DNA from: Rodentolepis nana
Taxonomy: Eukaryota; Platyhelminthes; Cestoda; Cyclophyllidea; Hymenolepididae
Assembly (NCBI GenBank): GCA_900617975.1
Contig: UZAE01000767.1
Location: 1 to 18,612 of the forward strand
Direction of reading: 5' to 3'
DNA: 18,612 nt
Positions 8,044 to 17,993 of the stretch are shown here, in pieces. The notes under the pieces were generated by a model. The model had not been told where the DNA came from, did no database searches, and worked only from the letters and a program-made list of their open reading frames with translations. Each line of letters starts with the position of its first letter. Within the stretch, counting starts at the first letter, position 1. A program made the position numbers and the translations under genes.

Positions 8044-9798
8044 TTATTGGTTCGTTGATCTTTGTGGCCTAAAACCTGCTTGTTCACTCCTAAGAATATT
8101 GTTAGTCTCAAGGAACCAGGTCAGCCTCCTGTTAACCATTCTTTCCATGAGTTTAGCCAGCACGCTTGTGAGGGAGATAGGCCTATAGTTGTCAAAGTTG
8201 CTAGGGTCTTTGCCCTTTTTTAGTACTGGTATTACTATGGCAACTTTCCATTGGTTAGGTATGGGACTGGTCTCCCAGATTTTGTTGTAAAGCGTCAGCA
8301 TGGTTTCCTTGGCTTTTGGACCCATTCTAATTAGAAATTCTGGATGAATACCGTCTTCGTCAGGAGACTTCTTGCACTTGAGCTGTTTTATCGCAGCATT
8401 AAGTTCGCAAGGTCGGAATGGTTCAGTAAGTACGTTATTTGGTGTTGCTACGTCTTCCTTAATTTCACCAAACTGTCTTACTTGTATCTTTAAATCTCTT
8501 GAAGATTTTCTGACAAAAGGGTTTTTCTTTTGCTTGTGGGAATAGAACTTCGCAAAGCAGTTAGCTATTTCGTTGTCGGTGGTAAGCAATTTGCAGTTTA
8601 AGCGTATTGGTTCTTTCTTGGGTCTTTCTCTGTTGTTTTGGAGGTTTCTCAGAAATTTGAAAGTGCGTTGGCTATCACTTTGGTAGTTGATACTTGAGAT
8701 GAACATGTCGAAAGAAGTGCGTTTAGCTTGTAAGATGGCTTGCCTTAGGACAGCTGATTGTCGTCTCCAGGCTTTTACGTCTTCCGTTCTTCCAGTCAGA
8801 TCAGCAGTGTTGCGAAGGGCGTCCCTCTTTCTTTTCAGTTCCTCAAGGTGTTTAGACCAAAACACTCGATAGTGTTTTGTTTTGCCTCGGGGAATAGTTT
8901 TCTTTGCACATCTGATCATAATATTCGTGATAGCAGTGCAAAGTTTGTCAGGATGTTGGTTGAAGTTGAGGGGACTTGAATGAAGTTCATCCTCTAAAAG
9001 GTTTGTGAATCTAGGCCAGTCAGCCTTCTTGAAGTTCCATGATAGCTTAGTTGGCACTTTCCTTGACATGCTTTTGCTGCCGAAGGTAATACTAGCAATG
9101 ACTGGTTTGTGACCAGAACCAGGGTCGTCAATTATTTTTCGGTGTGTGTGCTCCCTGATGTCGCTTGAAGCCAAGAGTAAATCAGGAGTTGTTCTGGATC
9201 CATTGTAGTGCAAATATGTAGCCGGATCCTCATTGCTATAAATAAGTTCCAGAGGGTTGCTGTTTAGCATGTCTTCAATTTCCTTTCCAGCTATGTTTGT
9301 ATCCTTGTAGCCCCATCTGGTGGAGTGGGCGTTGAAGTCTCCTAATACTATGGTTTTGTGTGAGATGTTCAGAAAGTCAAAGTTTGGACAATTCTGGGGA
9401 GGATTATAGACTGCATATATCTTGAATTGGTTTTGACATTTCCAAACATTTAATCTGATTATTTCACATTTGTCTTGTGTCGAGCCCATACTCTTGATTA
9501 GGTCGTAGTGTGAGGTGAGGCCATCTTTTACTCCAGTTAGAATTCCACTTGCAACTTGCCGGTATTTAGGTAGATTGTACAGGGTGTAACCTGGGAATTG
9601 GTAATACTTCAGTTTGTCATCCGAAATGTTAGCTTCCATAATTGTGAAAATGTCTACATCATAGGTTTGCAGGATTTTCTGTATTTGGATCTTTTTGTCC
9701 GGAGACATTCCTCCAGCATTCCACTGGAGGATCTGAAGACATTGTGATTCGCCCTGACGAGGGCGATTTTTCTTATAGCCTTTTTCAAAGCTAATCAT
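8044..9798 (-). CDS. Endonuclease / truncated reverse transcriptase of a jockey-like LINE
   Basis: The frame encodes 584 residues. Residues about 20-240 are an APE-like endonuclease: QWNAGG with N27, IMEAN with E55, YNPPQN at 131-136, GDFNAH at 153-158, TTPDLLL with D206, and GSGHKPV with H230. This domain nicks target DNA to prime reverse transcription. The usual S-D-H reads S-G-H here. Residues about 460-584 are the RT N-terminal region: KKSPDEDGIHPEFL, QWKVAIVIPVLKKGK, NYRPISL and QAGFRPQRSTNQ. The palm motifs with the catalytic aspartates (the F/YADD box) are absent. The ATG at 9798 is the first after an in-frame TGA 12 nt upstream and lies 31 nt from the ribozyme, so the start is well defined. 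Jockey/X-element-like affiliation is by eye. The protein could at most be a nicking endonuclease without RT activity. Confidence 0.88.
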   Translation of the reverse strand: MISFEKGYKKNRPRQGESQCLQILQWNAGGMSPDKKIQIQKILQTYDVDIFTIMEANISDDKLKYYQFPGYTLYNLPKYRQVASGILTGVKDGLTSHYDLIKSMGSTQDKCEIIRLNVWKCQNQFKIYAVYNPPQNCPNFDFLNISHKTIVLGDFNAHSTRWGYKDTNIAGKEIEDMLNSNPLELIYSNEDPATYLHYNGSRTTPDLLLASSDIREHTHRKIIDDPGSGHKPVIASITFGSKSMSRKVPTKLSWNFKKADWPRFTNLLEDELHSSPLNFNQHPDKLCTAITNIMIRCAKKTIPRGKTKHYRVFWSKHLEELKRKRDALRNTADLTGRTEDVKAWRRQSAVLRQAILQAKRTSFDMFISSINYQSDSQRTFKFLRNLQNNRERPKKEPIRLNCKLLTTDNEIANCFAKFYSHKQKKNPFVRKSSRDLKIQVRQFGEIKEDVATPNNVLTEPFRPCELNAAIKQLKCKKSPDEDGIHPEFLIRMGPKAKETMLTLYNKIWETSPIPNQWKVAIVIPVLKKGKDPSNFDNYRPISLTSVLAKLMERMVNRRLTWFLETNNILRSEQAGFRPQRSTNQ

Positions 9799-9829
9799 AA
9801 TTAATCGAAGTCAAAAACGTATGCCGATT

Positions 9830-9899
9830 GATAGACTTTTTTGCCGCAAGAAAATACATTGTCCAGGGTGCACCACGAGGAGGTAAGTCTATCGCGCAC

Positions 9900-9902
<3 letters not shown>
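9830..9902 (-). ncRNA. HDV-like self-cleaving ribozyme at the LINE 5' end (best copy)
   Basis: The parts in order from G1 at 9902 are: P1 GGGGTGC; J1/2 GC; P2 GATAGACTT; P3 ACC; L3 TCCTCGT; P3' GGT; P1' GCACCCT; J1.1/4 GGACAAT; P4 GTATTTTCTTGC; J4/2 GGCAAAA; P2' AAGTCTATC. P1 is 7 bp and begins with the G1.U wobble typical of HDV ribozymes; P2 is 9 perfect pairs; P3 is 3 pairs; CC in L3 can pair with GG of J1.1/4 to give P1.1. The presumed catalytic C is nt 60 (9843). P4 is the weakest helix (3 bp). Ribozymes of this class occur at the 5' ends of R2, RTE, Baggins and L1Tc elements, where they cut the element RNA free of its upstream transcript. Here the endonuclease ATG follows 31 nt later. 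Confidence 0.9.

Positions 9903-9942
<40 letters not shown>
9903..9942. repeat. (TA)20 microsatellite at the LINE 5' junction
   Basis: Twenty TA units start at the base after ribozyme G1 (9902). A shorter TA run (7939-7950) lies at the other end of the element. The LINE therefore probably inserted into a TA repeat, and any target-site duplication is hidden within it. Confidence 0.95.
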
Positions 9943-9945
<3 letters not shown>

Positions 9946-12900
9946 GATTACGATTTCAATTCCCAATGTTACTTACTATTGATCAAATTAGCTCACTAAG
10001 CCACTTATCATGCTAGTTAAAGTGCTTCAATTATAACTTCGAAAACGTTGATGTTCCTTTCGATGTCTATGTTAAAGCGATATTAGCGTAAGTTACTAGT
10101 ATGTTCCATCGCCTTACTTTCCACAAGTATGATTATTCATTGTGATCCAAACGTCTCTGACGTGGAGAATTGCAATCCCGACAATGACAAACTGAGGAGT
10201 TGAATTTCGTTTTCATTTATACGTCGTAAATTATGATAGAATATCTTTTCCTATGATTGGAAAATTGTTTCATTGTTGTGACAATAAGCATATCGTTTTC
10301 TATATAACACAATTGACCTTTGACCTAATTGTTAAAATGTTGACCAGTGAAAAACATATGCAACTAACTTCTTTAAAACCTTTCGAGTTACCACTTCGAT
10401 TTTTCCTTTAATTCACAACACCTCAACATTTGACATGCCTACTTTCAGCTAATTGAGGACTTCGCTATTTCTCCCAATACTAATTACTCAAGATTTTAAG
10501 CTCAAGAATGGTACTGTTTTGCTCCTTCAATGTGGCATTCAAAGTAAAAGTATATTTACGCTAAGATTCTGTTAACAAAATCACAACTTTAAAAATCCTA
10601 AAGATCTCTGATTTTTCCACTGCTACAAAGGAAGGGCTACTTTTAGCCTTCATTCGTTGACATCAAAAAGATGTCCTTCTTCTCTTCGCTTTGAGTATAG
10701 GTTGACATGAAATACTCATTGAAAGCGTGATGATTCCTTAAACGTGTGATCTTTAATGAAATAATTAAAATCAATAACTAGCAGTTCTCTAGAGTCTAAT
10801 TTTTCTCTAATATTGCACAAAACGTTAGTTGCACCTTCCTTCATATTTCTTTCAGGTAAAGATATATTTATACCCCTACCGCCATCTCCTTCCAGAATTT
10901 TTAAATTCACCATAATTAGGTTCTAGCAAAGTTTAATTTGCACGTATATAAAGCCAAGGTGAGTGATATTTTTTGTCTTATTTTAGAAAGAAAGTTTGGT
11001 GGTAGATGAAAATTCTCGCAAGATTAAATTAACCACATTTCAAATGTGTTGATTTGACGTCAAATTCAATTTGTGTTTAATGGTTTAACTTTCTGCATGA
11101 GAAATAAATACCTCAAACCCGGAACGCAATTTTTTTCATACTCATTATTTCCTAACGCAGAATCTGCAAGTATTTATCTCAATTCTTTTGATTAAGCAGC
11201 AACCACACCTAGTATTTGAAAACTATTAAGTGACATTGGCTCATTTTAGGTATTTTATTGCTCTTCTTCCCTGAAATGCAATTCTCAATATTTTTAAGCT
11301 TAAATATATTCTTAAAGTGGGAAGATATTTATTTGTGGTGAGACGGATAAATAGTAAAATGTTGCGAATTAGCTGTAGTCTTCCTTTTAAAAGTTGTCTT
11401 TTACAGTGCTTACTTTTTCATAGTCTCCGTCTATAAGTACTTATCCAGTCTATCTTACTTTATTTTCAAAATAAGTACATTTGACAAGTCATCATACGCC
11501 GTTGTGAGGACGAAATTTAAAAATTCATAAGTGTTGAGTTTAATTATCTTTTTGCTTGATTAAAATACAAATTTCACGAAATTCGACCTATTATTAGCCT
11601 TCTCTGTTAGATTAGATTATCAGGTTATGCCCATATTAATTTACTAACTCAAGTTCATTTAGATTTATGGCTTGGGTCTATGATTATTCTCGTCCATTAT
11701 TTAAACTTAAATTTTATAATAAAGATTTATTTTATTGCGCTGTGCTATGGTGAAAATATAGTTGTATGCTTAGTTGCTATGGTTTGACTAAAAATGGAAT
11801 TATAAACGCTCTTAAAGGGCAAAATATTGCGATTATTATCGCATCTACGAATCCAGTTTGTAAAAGGTGGAGATCAAATTACCTCAGATTGAAGGCAAAC
11901 TCTTGGGAGAACAAGAAAACAAGCAAATGATTTAGGCTTCGATTAAAGTGAGCCTCGTGGTGTACTGACATTATTACCGGCTTCCTCTTGATTTCTATTT
12001 ACTTGAATTTCTCATTATTTTCCAGTAATAATAAGGAGCAAAATGTGTGTTCATTTACTATTTTTCTCAAATGAAGAAGGTGTTTGGAGACATGACGATT
12101 TTCGTAGGTAGAACCTCCTAACAAGATATTCTTCTCATACATGAGTTTTCCGAAATTATTGTTCTCTTGGATACAATAGGTCTTCATGAGGATATTTCTA
12201 GGGTACTGCGTGTCCACTTTGTTGACAATAAAAGCGTTATCTTATCGTAAAAGTTGTTGCGAACAACTTCTGACAAAGGATTTCCAAGAGAACCATAAAT
12301 ACGATTGGGTACTATTGATGACTGATAGTAAGTACAAACAATTCTACCTGAAGCTTTTCCCGAAACATTCATAAAATCGTGTTTATCAGAACTGCTATTA
12401 ATTAGATTGCAGCTTTCTTCAACTTGCCAACTCAATTTAATTTCAACCAATAGGCGTTAAGTAATTGACTCCTAATTGCTTTTAAAAGTGTTAAGACTCG
12501 AATTCTTAAAAAAACATTTGACTTTTAAATAATTGACAGCAAAGCCGCCAAGTGTCATTATAATGATTGACCCCTGGATAGACTAAACAATCTACATGCC
12601 GACTCTGTGTGAGTGAAGACAAATTGTACGACCAACTTTCATAGTTTATGACTCAGAGGGAAAACTACAAAGTTCGGTCTCTGAGATGTCTGTTTATTTG
12701 GGTAAACAGATGCATCACAGATTCTTGAAACCTCTAGCTGCCTTTAAATAGGTGAATCGACCGGGTTACTAAGGTTCTGACCGAAAATTATTTGTTCCTT
12801 TAGAATAAAATCTAATGAGAAGCTTCAACAAGCTATTTAGGAGGTTAGCAAAAATGAATTAGTGCAGAAATCGAGGTATTAATATAACTAGGGCTTTCAA

Positions 12901-15900
12901 TTTATTGTGACAAAAAATTTTTAAACCCGTGATTTGACTTAATTTGTTCGTCGATCTTCTTGCGAAGGCGGTCGAATTAGTGTATACTAATCTAGAATGG
13001 CAGTCTGAGATGCACTACAAGAAAAGTATGGTTCAATTTCTATCTTTCAATTAACCGTAATCCGGATTAGGATGATACAAGGCAAAAACTTAATCATAGC
13101 AATTGCTGATGCAATTATCGTTTTTAAAATTCACAATTTTTCACTCAATGTTAACGATATTGAAAGATTTTTTGGGGTTGGGGAGGCATTTATTCACTCG
13201 AATCAATCCACAGATCTTAATCGTATAAAGGTGTCCATAGTTTCTCCTCTATTTTCAAGCACACAATGGATAAATTTTATAATTAAGACAGCAATTGGAA
13301 ATGAAGGCACTAATTTAAACTATAGTCCTTCAACTTGAAACCAGTTAGGCATAATGAGACTGGATTACAGAGACTGAGAATGTATATCACAATTTACCAA
13401 AATAGCAAATTATGTATAGTAAGCACTTATTCAAGATGTTTTACAAAACGATACCCCTTTTCATTCTTTCAGTATTAGTAATCAGTTAACGTGCTTCTGT
13501 GCATTCAGCCGGGATCATTCAACTTCAATGGACTGTGAAATAAGAAATGACGTGCAGTGACAAGTCCTGAGGCTGTGGACAAGAATGTGACCATTCCTTC
13601 AGAGCACGATTTATAGAGTTCGAAGTTGTGAACTCAGAGCTGTGAACTGCCCTTTAAAATGAATATTCTACAATACGAATCTGAAATAAACACGATTTCA
13701 TTTGCTCCACGACAGTGAAAATTTGTAACAATTTTCCCCATTGTTATGAATTATATTAAAAATAATTGAATATGTCTGAAACAATACGTCTGAATAATTA
13801 ATTATAATATGATAAATAATTTTTCAGTGCACGATATTTCTAAAATTACTGTGAAGAAAAAATATTCACATTTGCTCTTACCTTATTTGAACAGACTTTA
13901 GCCGACAGTATAGCAATTCTTTTCATACCCAACGCCTACGTAAAATAGCTTTCACATTAAAATTGAAATTACATTCGTTTTCTATTATCATATATTATTA
14001 TTTTCAAGACATGTTTCTGACATCTATGCATAGTCTATCTCTGGAAACAAATTTGATCGATTAATAAAGCATCAATCACAAGTGCATCCTAATATTTTCA
14101 ATTATTGACAATAGTAATGTTGTAACTAAATTTCCAACTGCCAGGTGAAAAGAACAAAAATTTCAAATCTGTATTCGGCTTAAACTGTCTTAAATGCGTA
14201 AAAATACTAATTTTGCCATAAGCTTTGCAAAGAATTATTTGAATTAAATACTTTCTAAGTGGTCGAAGCCATATTCATGGTTATTTGTTGAGGTATTTTT
14301 GCCATTCTTGTCTTCGACGGCCGTTTGGACTATCTTTTTTTCATTTTTTGCCACTTTATATTGGTTAGTCATCAAATGCTCACCGCCCAGCCAACGTAAT
14401 TTCTACAAGTCGAAAGTTTCATTTGAAAATTTTAAATTAAAATTGTTTAAATGGCACTCCATCAACCAAACCATGAACTAAGAAAACTTGCGTATTTTTC
14501 TCCCATTATGTTTAATCTTTTCAGTAACTCAAATTCAAGCGAAATCTTTAGGAATTTTTTTTCAAATTTAACGATCATAATTATTGATTTTATTATTGAT
14601 TACCTATCAGAATTTTTCCCGAAGGTACGCCTTCTTTAAATTTTATAAACAGCCAATATGCTTTTTGCAATTGGGTTAGAAAAAAATATGAAATTGAATT
14701 CATTTCTCATAAGGTCAATTTATTAATATGCTTATATTTAATTAATTTCACATATATCTTGAACTTTATAAGCTGACGATTATTTAATTCCTTGCAGAAG
14801 TATATTTAGCCATTTGTCAATGAGTAATCTGACTTAATGCAGTGAATGACTTAAATGCAAGTGAAAATCGTTTAGAAAAAGTAACTTTTTACAACTTAAA
14901 CTTTGTTTATTGTTTGAAAGATTGCAAAATGTTATTAAAAGTGGTTCAGTCGTATTAAATTGCCAAGTAATGTGATAAAAGGGCTTGTCCATACTGACAA
15001 TACTTATTAACAGTTTTCGTGATTGATTGATTCTTGGTGATAATCGAATTAATTCCTGTTGCTGATCAAAACAATTCAGTTCGAATAGGAAGAAATTATA
15101 CCTATCATAAAATTTCCAAATACTATGGCTAGATTGCAATGTGGGGTAACAATGAGCAATAACAAGGATTGCGTTTTACAGCAATTCTGAAAATATACCA
15201 AAATAACACTTCGACTAGATAAGCACACACAATTAGGACAAAATACAATAGTAGAAATAAAGGACAAGAAATTGACAAGCCAAGTGACAAATACTAAAAC
15301 ATATATTTTCTAAGGTACCGAGTGCATTGCTCATCAACTAATTGTGAAATATTTACTAAAAGTTCTTCACAGTATTGAGCGGAAAACTGAAGTAAGACTA
15401 ATTAAACTTTCGAAGGCATTTCTCAGATAAACATGCATCCTGGGGCTAAGAAACGGGTGCACCAAGTCGAAATCTTCCGGAGTGAAGCACGTTGCTAAGG
15501 CGATGTAATTCAATTATGAAATAGCCTCCTGCCTCATTCGATTCGGAAATTATTTTCATATTGTCTTAGAAAGGCTAGTGAAATTTTGAAAAAAAGACCG
15601 ATAAAGTATGTATTTCGTGAGGAGAGGCAAATTTTTGTTGTTAATACACACGTAATAATGTTGAAGACTGGAAACCCGATTTCATACCAGCAAAGGTTTT
15701 CTCATGAAGTCCTTATTTTAGCTATCCCATAGTTAAGAATAACCAAATCACTTTCTAATGCCACGAATATCGGCAATTCAAATATACGACTATGAGAAGG
15801 AGATTAGGATTGATAAGGTGTTTCTAATCAAAAATAATAACTTAAGACAACACTAAGGCGATCGTACTTTGTCGAGTTTCCTCAATTTTGCTTGGGTAAC

Positions 15901-16420
15901 CAAACATCATACTTGAATTTTTCATTTCAACCACAAATTGCCATTAAAATACATTCTAGTTCGGTACGTTTTTGGCTTTAAAATTTTACAGAATCGGGTT
16001 TGTAAGTGGTTTATTAAGACGTAGGAATGTTAGATATTAAAACTGTCTAGTGTTCTTTCTCAGTTAGCAGACTATTCTTATTAGAGGCTACATGCGGTGT
16101 TCGTGGTTAAAATTAATGGTGCTTGTGATAGAAAGAGATAAAGCATGAATGAATCCAATTATTAAAATGCGTGTCATTGTTTCTGTGCACCGAAAGGAAG
16201 AAAGCAATAATTTTATGCTTGTCTTTTAGTTCAGCAGCTGACCTCTGACCCATATCTCTTGATCGCATTTCAAATGGGTGCTTCAAGGATGTGGTTTTAA
16301 TATTTATTGCTATAGATGAGCAGTAATCGAAAAATAAGGACGTTTAACATGTGCAAGTTTAATCTAAGCTGAGATGTCATTATATGGCATCATTTTTAAT
16401 ATTCGAATGACTAGAAATAG
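9943..16420. other. Long AT-rich non-coding spacer
   Basis: About 6.5 kb without recognisable gene, RNA or repeat of the family above. Frames of 60-101 codons occur (for example 12184-12450 minus, 13072-13338 plus, 14834-15139 minus) but none shows a family motif. A short imperfect repeat of TGTGAACT occurs near 13625-13650. This could be intergenic or intronic. Confidence 0.5.
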
Positions 16421-16424
16421 GCAA

Positions 16425-16632
16425 TCAGACGATATCGGAGTGAATTTCATCTGAAGAGGAGACCTTCCACCCTTCGCTAATATGGGAGAAAATTATTTTT
16501 CCAATAGCATTTATTTCGGGACCTAAGTGAAAATGAACGTCGCCACTATATACATTCTCCATTTGTTTTGCACACGAACTTTGTTCAGCGGCAATGAAAT
16601 ATTCCGCTATTTTGATTTCCGGAGGAAATCCT
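16425..16632 (-). CDS. Weak candidate terminal exon, unknown product
   Basis: On the minus strand a pyrimidine-rich TTTTTTGTCATTCAG, a plausible splice acceptor, is followed by an open frame of about 68 codons (FPPEIKIAEYF..., ending ...DEIHSDIV, TGA at 16425-16427). The stretch is richer in G and C than its flanks and its codons look less A/T-skewed. An AATAAA lies about 120 bp downstream (16303-16308, read on the minus strand). I recognise no domain, and no upstream exon is identified. It could equally be chance or a decayed mobile-element fragment. Confidence 0.18.
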
Positions 16633-16639
16633 GAATGAC

Positions 16640-17642
16640 AAAAAATCAAAGCCGTTTATCGTCAACATTTTTAGCACAATATGCGAGAAGTGTTGTGCTG
16701 AATTTTATATTTAACTAATTTTTTGGGTGTCAAAAGTATGTTTGTAAAAATCCAAATGACTTACAGAAATGGTTTAACTTGCATTTCCTTTTATCGATTT
16801 TCCATTCTCGTGGTTATGAGTTAACTTCGTCATTTTAACGCTACCTGTGAAATATCAACGCGTTTGCTCATGTTACTTGAAACGCTATGACTGCTATGAA
16901 CGGAGCATGAAATAGTTCGATATCTCTTCCATTTTTCTACTACAACCAGCAAAATCTTAAGAAAATGTTAGTAAAGAGTTAGCATCTAAACCTACAGAAT
17001 GTCCAAATAGTTCTGTAAAGGATTAGCGGGGTACGAAACGGTGCATGCAATGAAGCCTGGTTGTCAACTTTCTCCAAACAATGCCAAAGTGCTCCGAGGC
17101 TCGAGAGTGATATTGTTTAGCTAACGAGCACCTTCGTTTGGACCACATTAGTTTGATTTGGATTAGAAAATAACGTCTCATAAAGTGAATAATTTATTCG
17201 AATATTATTTTCAAATTTAATCCACTTGCGCCTTCTTTCTGACATTCGTTTCCACTTGACTCTAATGAATTTATCGCCACCTTTTGCCATTTAATTAAAT
17301 ATTTGTTAATAACTACCAAAAGTGCATGCCATTTCGCACCAAATAAGTTGTAGATAATAAAGTGTTGATCACGGCAGCTAGTCGCATTCGGTGAATATGT
17401 AGCAAAATTTGAAATGCAATTTTTAATAAAACTTTTCAATCGATAGATCCGATTCCACTCGTTTCCTATCGTTGAAAAATGTTAAGTTAAAAGTAATATT
17501 AGGCCAATATATATTTTTTATGGTCTTAGCTATTGTATTTTCAGGCATTTCGAAGAAATATGCTTATAGAACACCATTATTTGCCACTAACTGTGATAAA
17601 TTCATTTTCATCTGAGGTCATATTAATCATTTTAGATTTGTT
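16640..17642. other. AT-rich non-coding spacer
   Basis: I see no supported gene. A slightly GC-richer section at about 17020-17150 holds an imperfect inverted pair (CCAAAGTGCTC and GAGCACCTTCGTTTGG) but no further structure. Confidence 0.5.
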
Positions 17643-17655
17643 ATACTGAAGAAAT
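17643..17655. repeat. 13-bp target-site duplication, 5' side of copy D
   Basis: ATACTGAAGAAAT is repeated perfectly at 17981-17993, directly flanking copy D. It ends one base before the ribozyme G1 homologue at 17656. Confidence 0.92.
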
Positions 17656-17728
17656 GAAGAGAGCGATAGAATTCTCTTCATGTGATGCAACCTGGGCAAC
17701 GTATTTTCATACGACAAGGAAGTCTATT
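17656..17728 (+). ncRNA. HDV-like ribozyme, copy D (decayed, P1 broken)
   Basis: The parts align with the other copies without any length change: P1 GAAGAGA; J1/2 GC; P2 GATAGAATT; P3 CTC; L3 TTCATGT; P3' GAT; P1' GCAACCT; J1.1/4 GGGCAAC; P4 GTAT-TTTC-ATAC; J4/2 GACAAGG; P2' AAGTCTATT. P1 now pairs at only about two of seven positions, so cleavage should be lost. P4, J1.1/4, the catalytic C (17715) and most of P2 survive. This is an old copy of a once-active sequence. Confidence 0.78.
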
Positions 17729-17980
17729 AATCGGCAGTTGACTTCTGACTTCAAACTACCATGACCCCTCTGTATGTCATATTCCACCACTTCCACAATA
17801 CCCAACTTACCTTCTCTCAACCTTTGTGTCTGTCTGCCTCTTTTACATCTGTGAATCACTTCTCTGTTTCCCCTCTCCACTTTTTGTGACTTTGATGTTC
17901 CTCCCCTCTGTGAAGCCCGAAGTCAGCTAAAGGATTAATAATAACTATCAAAACGCCTGTCATTTGATATAAATGAATAA
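17656..17980 (+). mobile_element. SINE-like non-autonomous retroelement, copy D (full length)
   Basis: This 325-bp copy lies between perfect 13-bp target-site duplications, so both ends are defined. It starts GAAGAGAGCGATAGA and ends with an ATATAAATGAATAA tail. The order is a decayed HDV-like ribozyme (17656-17728), a unique body shared with copies A and B (TGACTTCTGACTTCAAAC, TTTGTGTCTGTCTGCCTC, ACATCTGTGAATCAC), a short stem-loop region and an A/T-rich tail. Target-site duplication plus A-rich tail is the mark of target-primed reverse transcription. It has no coding capacity. Confidence 0.93.
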
Positions 17981-17993
17981 ATACTGAAGAAAT
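17981..17993. repeat. 13-bp target-site duplication, 3' side of copy D
   Basis: ATACTGAAGAAAT is identical to 17643-17655 and follows the A/T-rich tail of copy D. Confidence 0.92.

Larger units (their letters stand above)
7951..9902 (-). mobile_element. Internally deleted jockey-like LINE, copy C
   Basis: On the minus strand the element runs from GGGGTGCGCGATAGACTT at 9902 to CATTTGAAATAAATAAA at about 7951, about 1.95 kb. In order it holds an HDV-like ribozyme (9830-9902), a 31-nt leader, an endonuclease/partial RT frame (9798-8044), a short continuation of the RT frame after a stop, and 45 nt of 3' end shared with copies A, B and D. The RT stops before its catalytic palm and joins straight to the 3' end, so the element is non-autonomous. 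No gag-like ORF1 lies between the ribozyme and the endonuclease. It sits in a TA microsatellite (TA before 7951 and after 9902), so a duplication cannot be delimited. Both element ends are intact, arguing for an internal deletion rather than 5' truncation. Confidence 0.88.

Noticed and set aside
8687..8979. Plus-strand frames of 61 and 73 codons
   Set aside because: They are antisense shadows of the LINE endonuclease/RT frame.
9830..9902. Hammerhead or other ribozyme class
   Set aside because: No CUGANGA/GAAA hammerhead core is present; the helix order fits only the HDV-like class.
9828..10016. 62-codon frame with a YIYIYI stretch
   Set aside because: It reads the ribozyme on the antisense strand and the TA microsatellite.
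11999..12450. Two adjoining minus-strand frames (72 and 88 codons) as one frameshifted gene
   Set aside because: They overlap in different frames, but neither contains a recognisable domain and the composition is like the flanks.
13072..13338. 88-codon plus-strand frame
   Set aside because: No recognisable family and no supporting signals; AT-rich codons typical of chance frames.
15450..15475. A further ribozyme fragment (GGGTGCACC word)
   Set aside because: Only nine or so bases match the element; the flanks do not continue the similarity.
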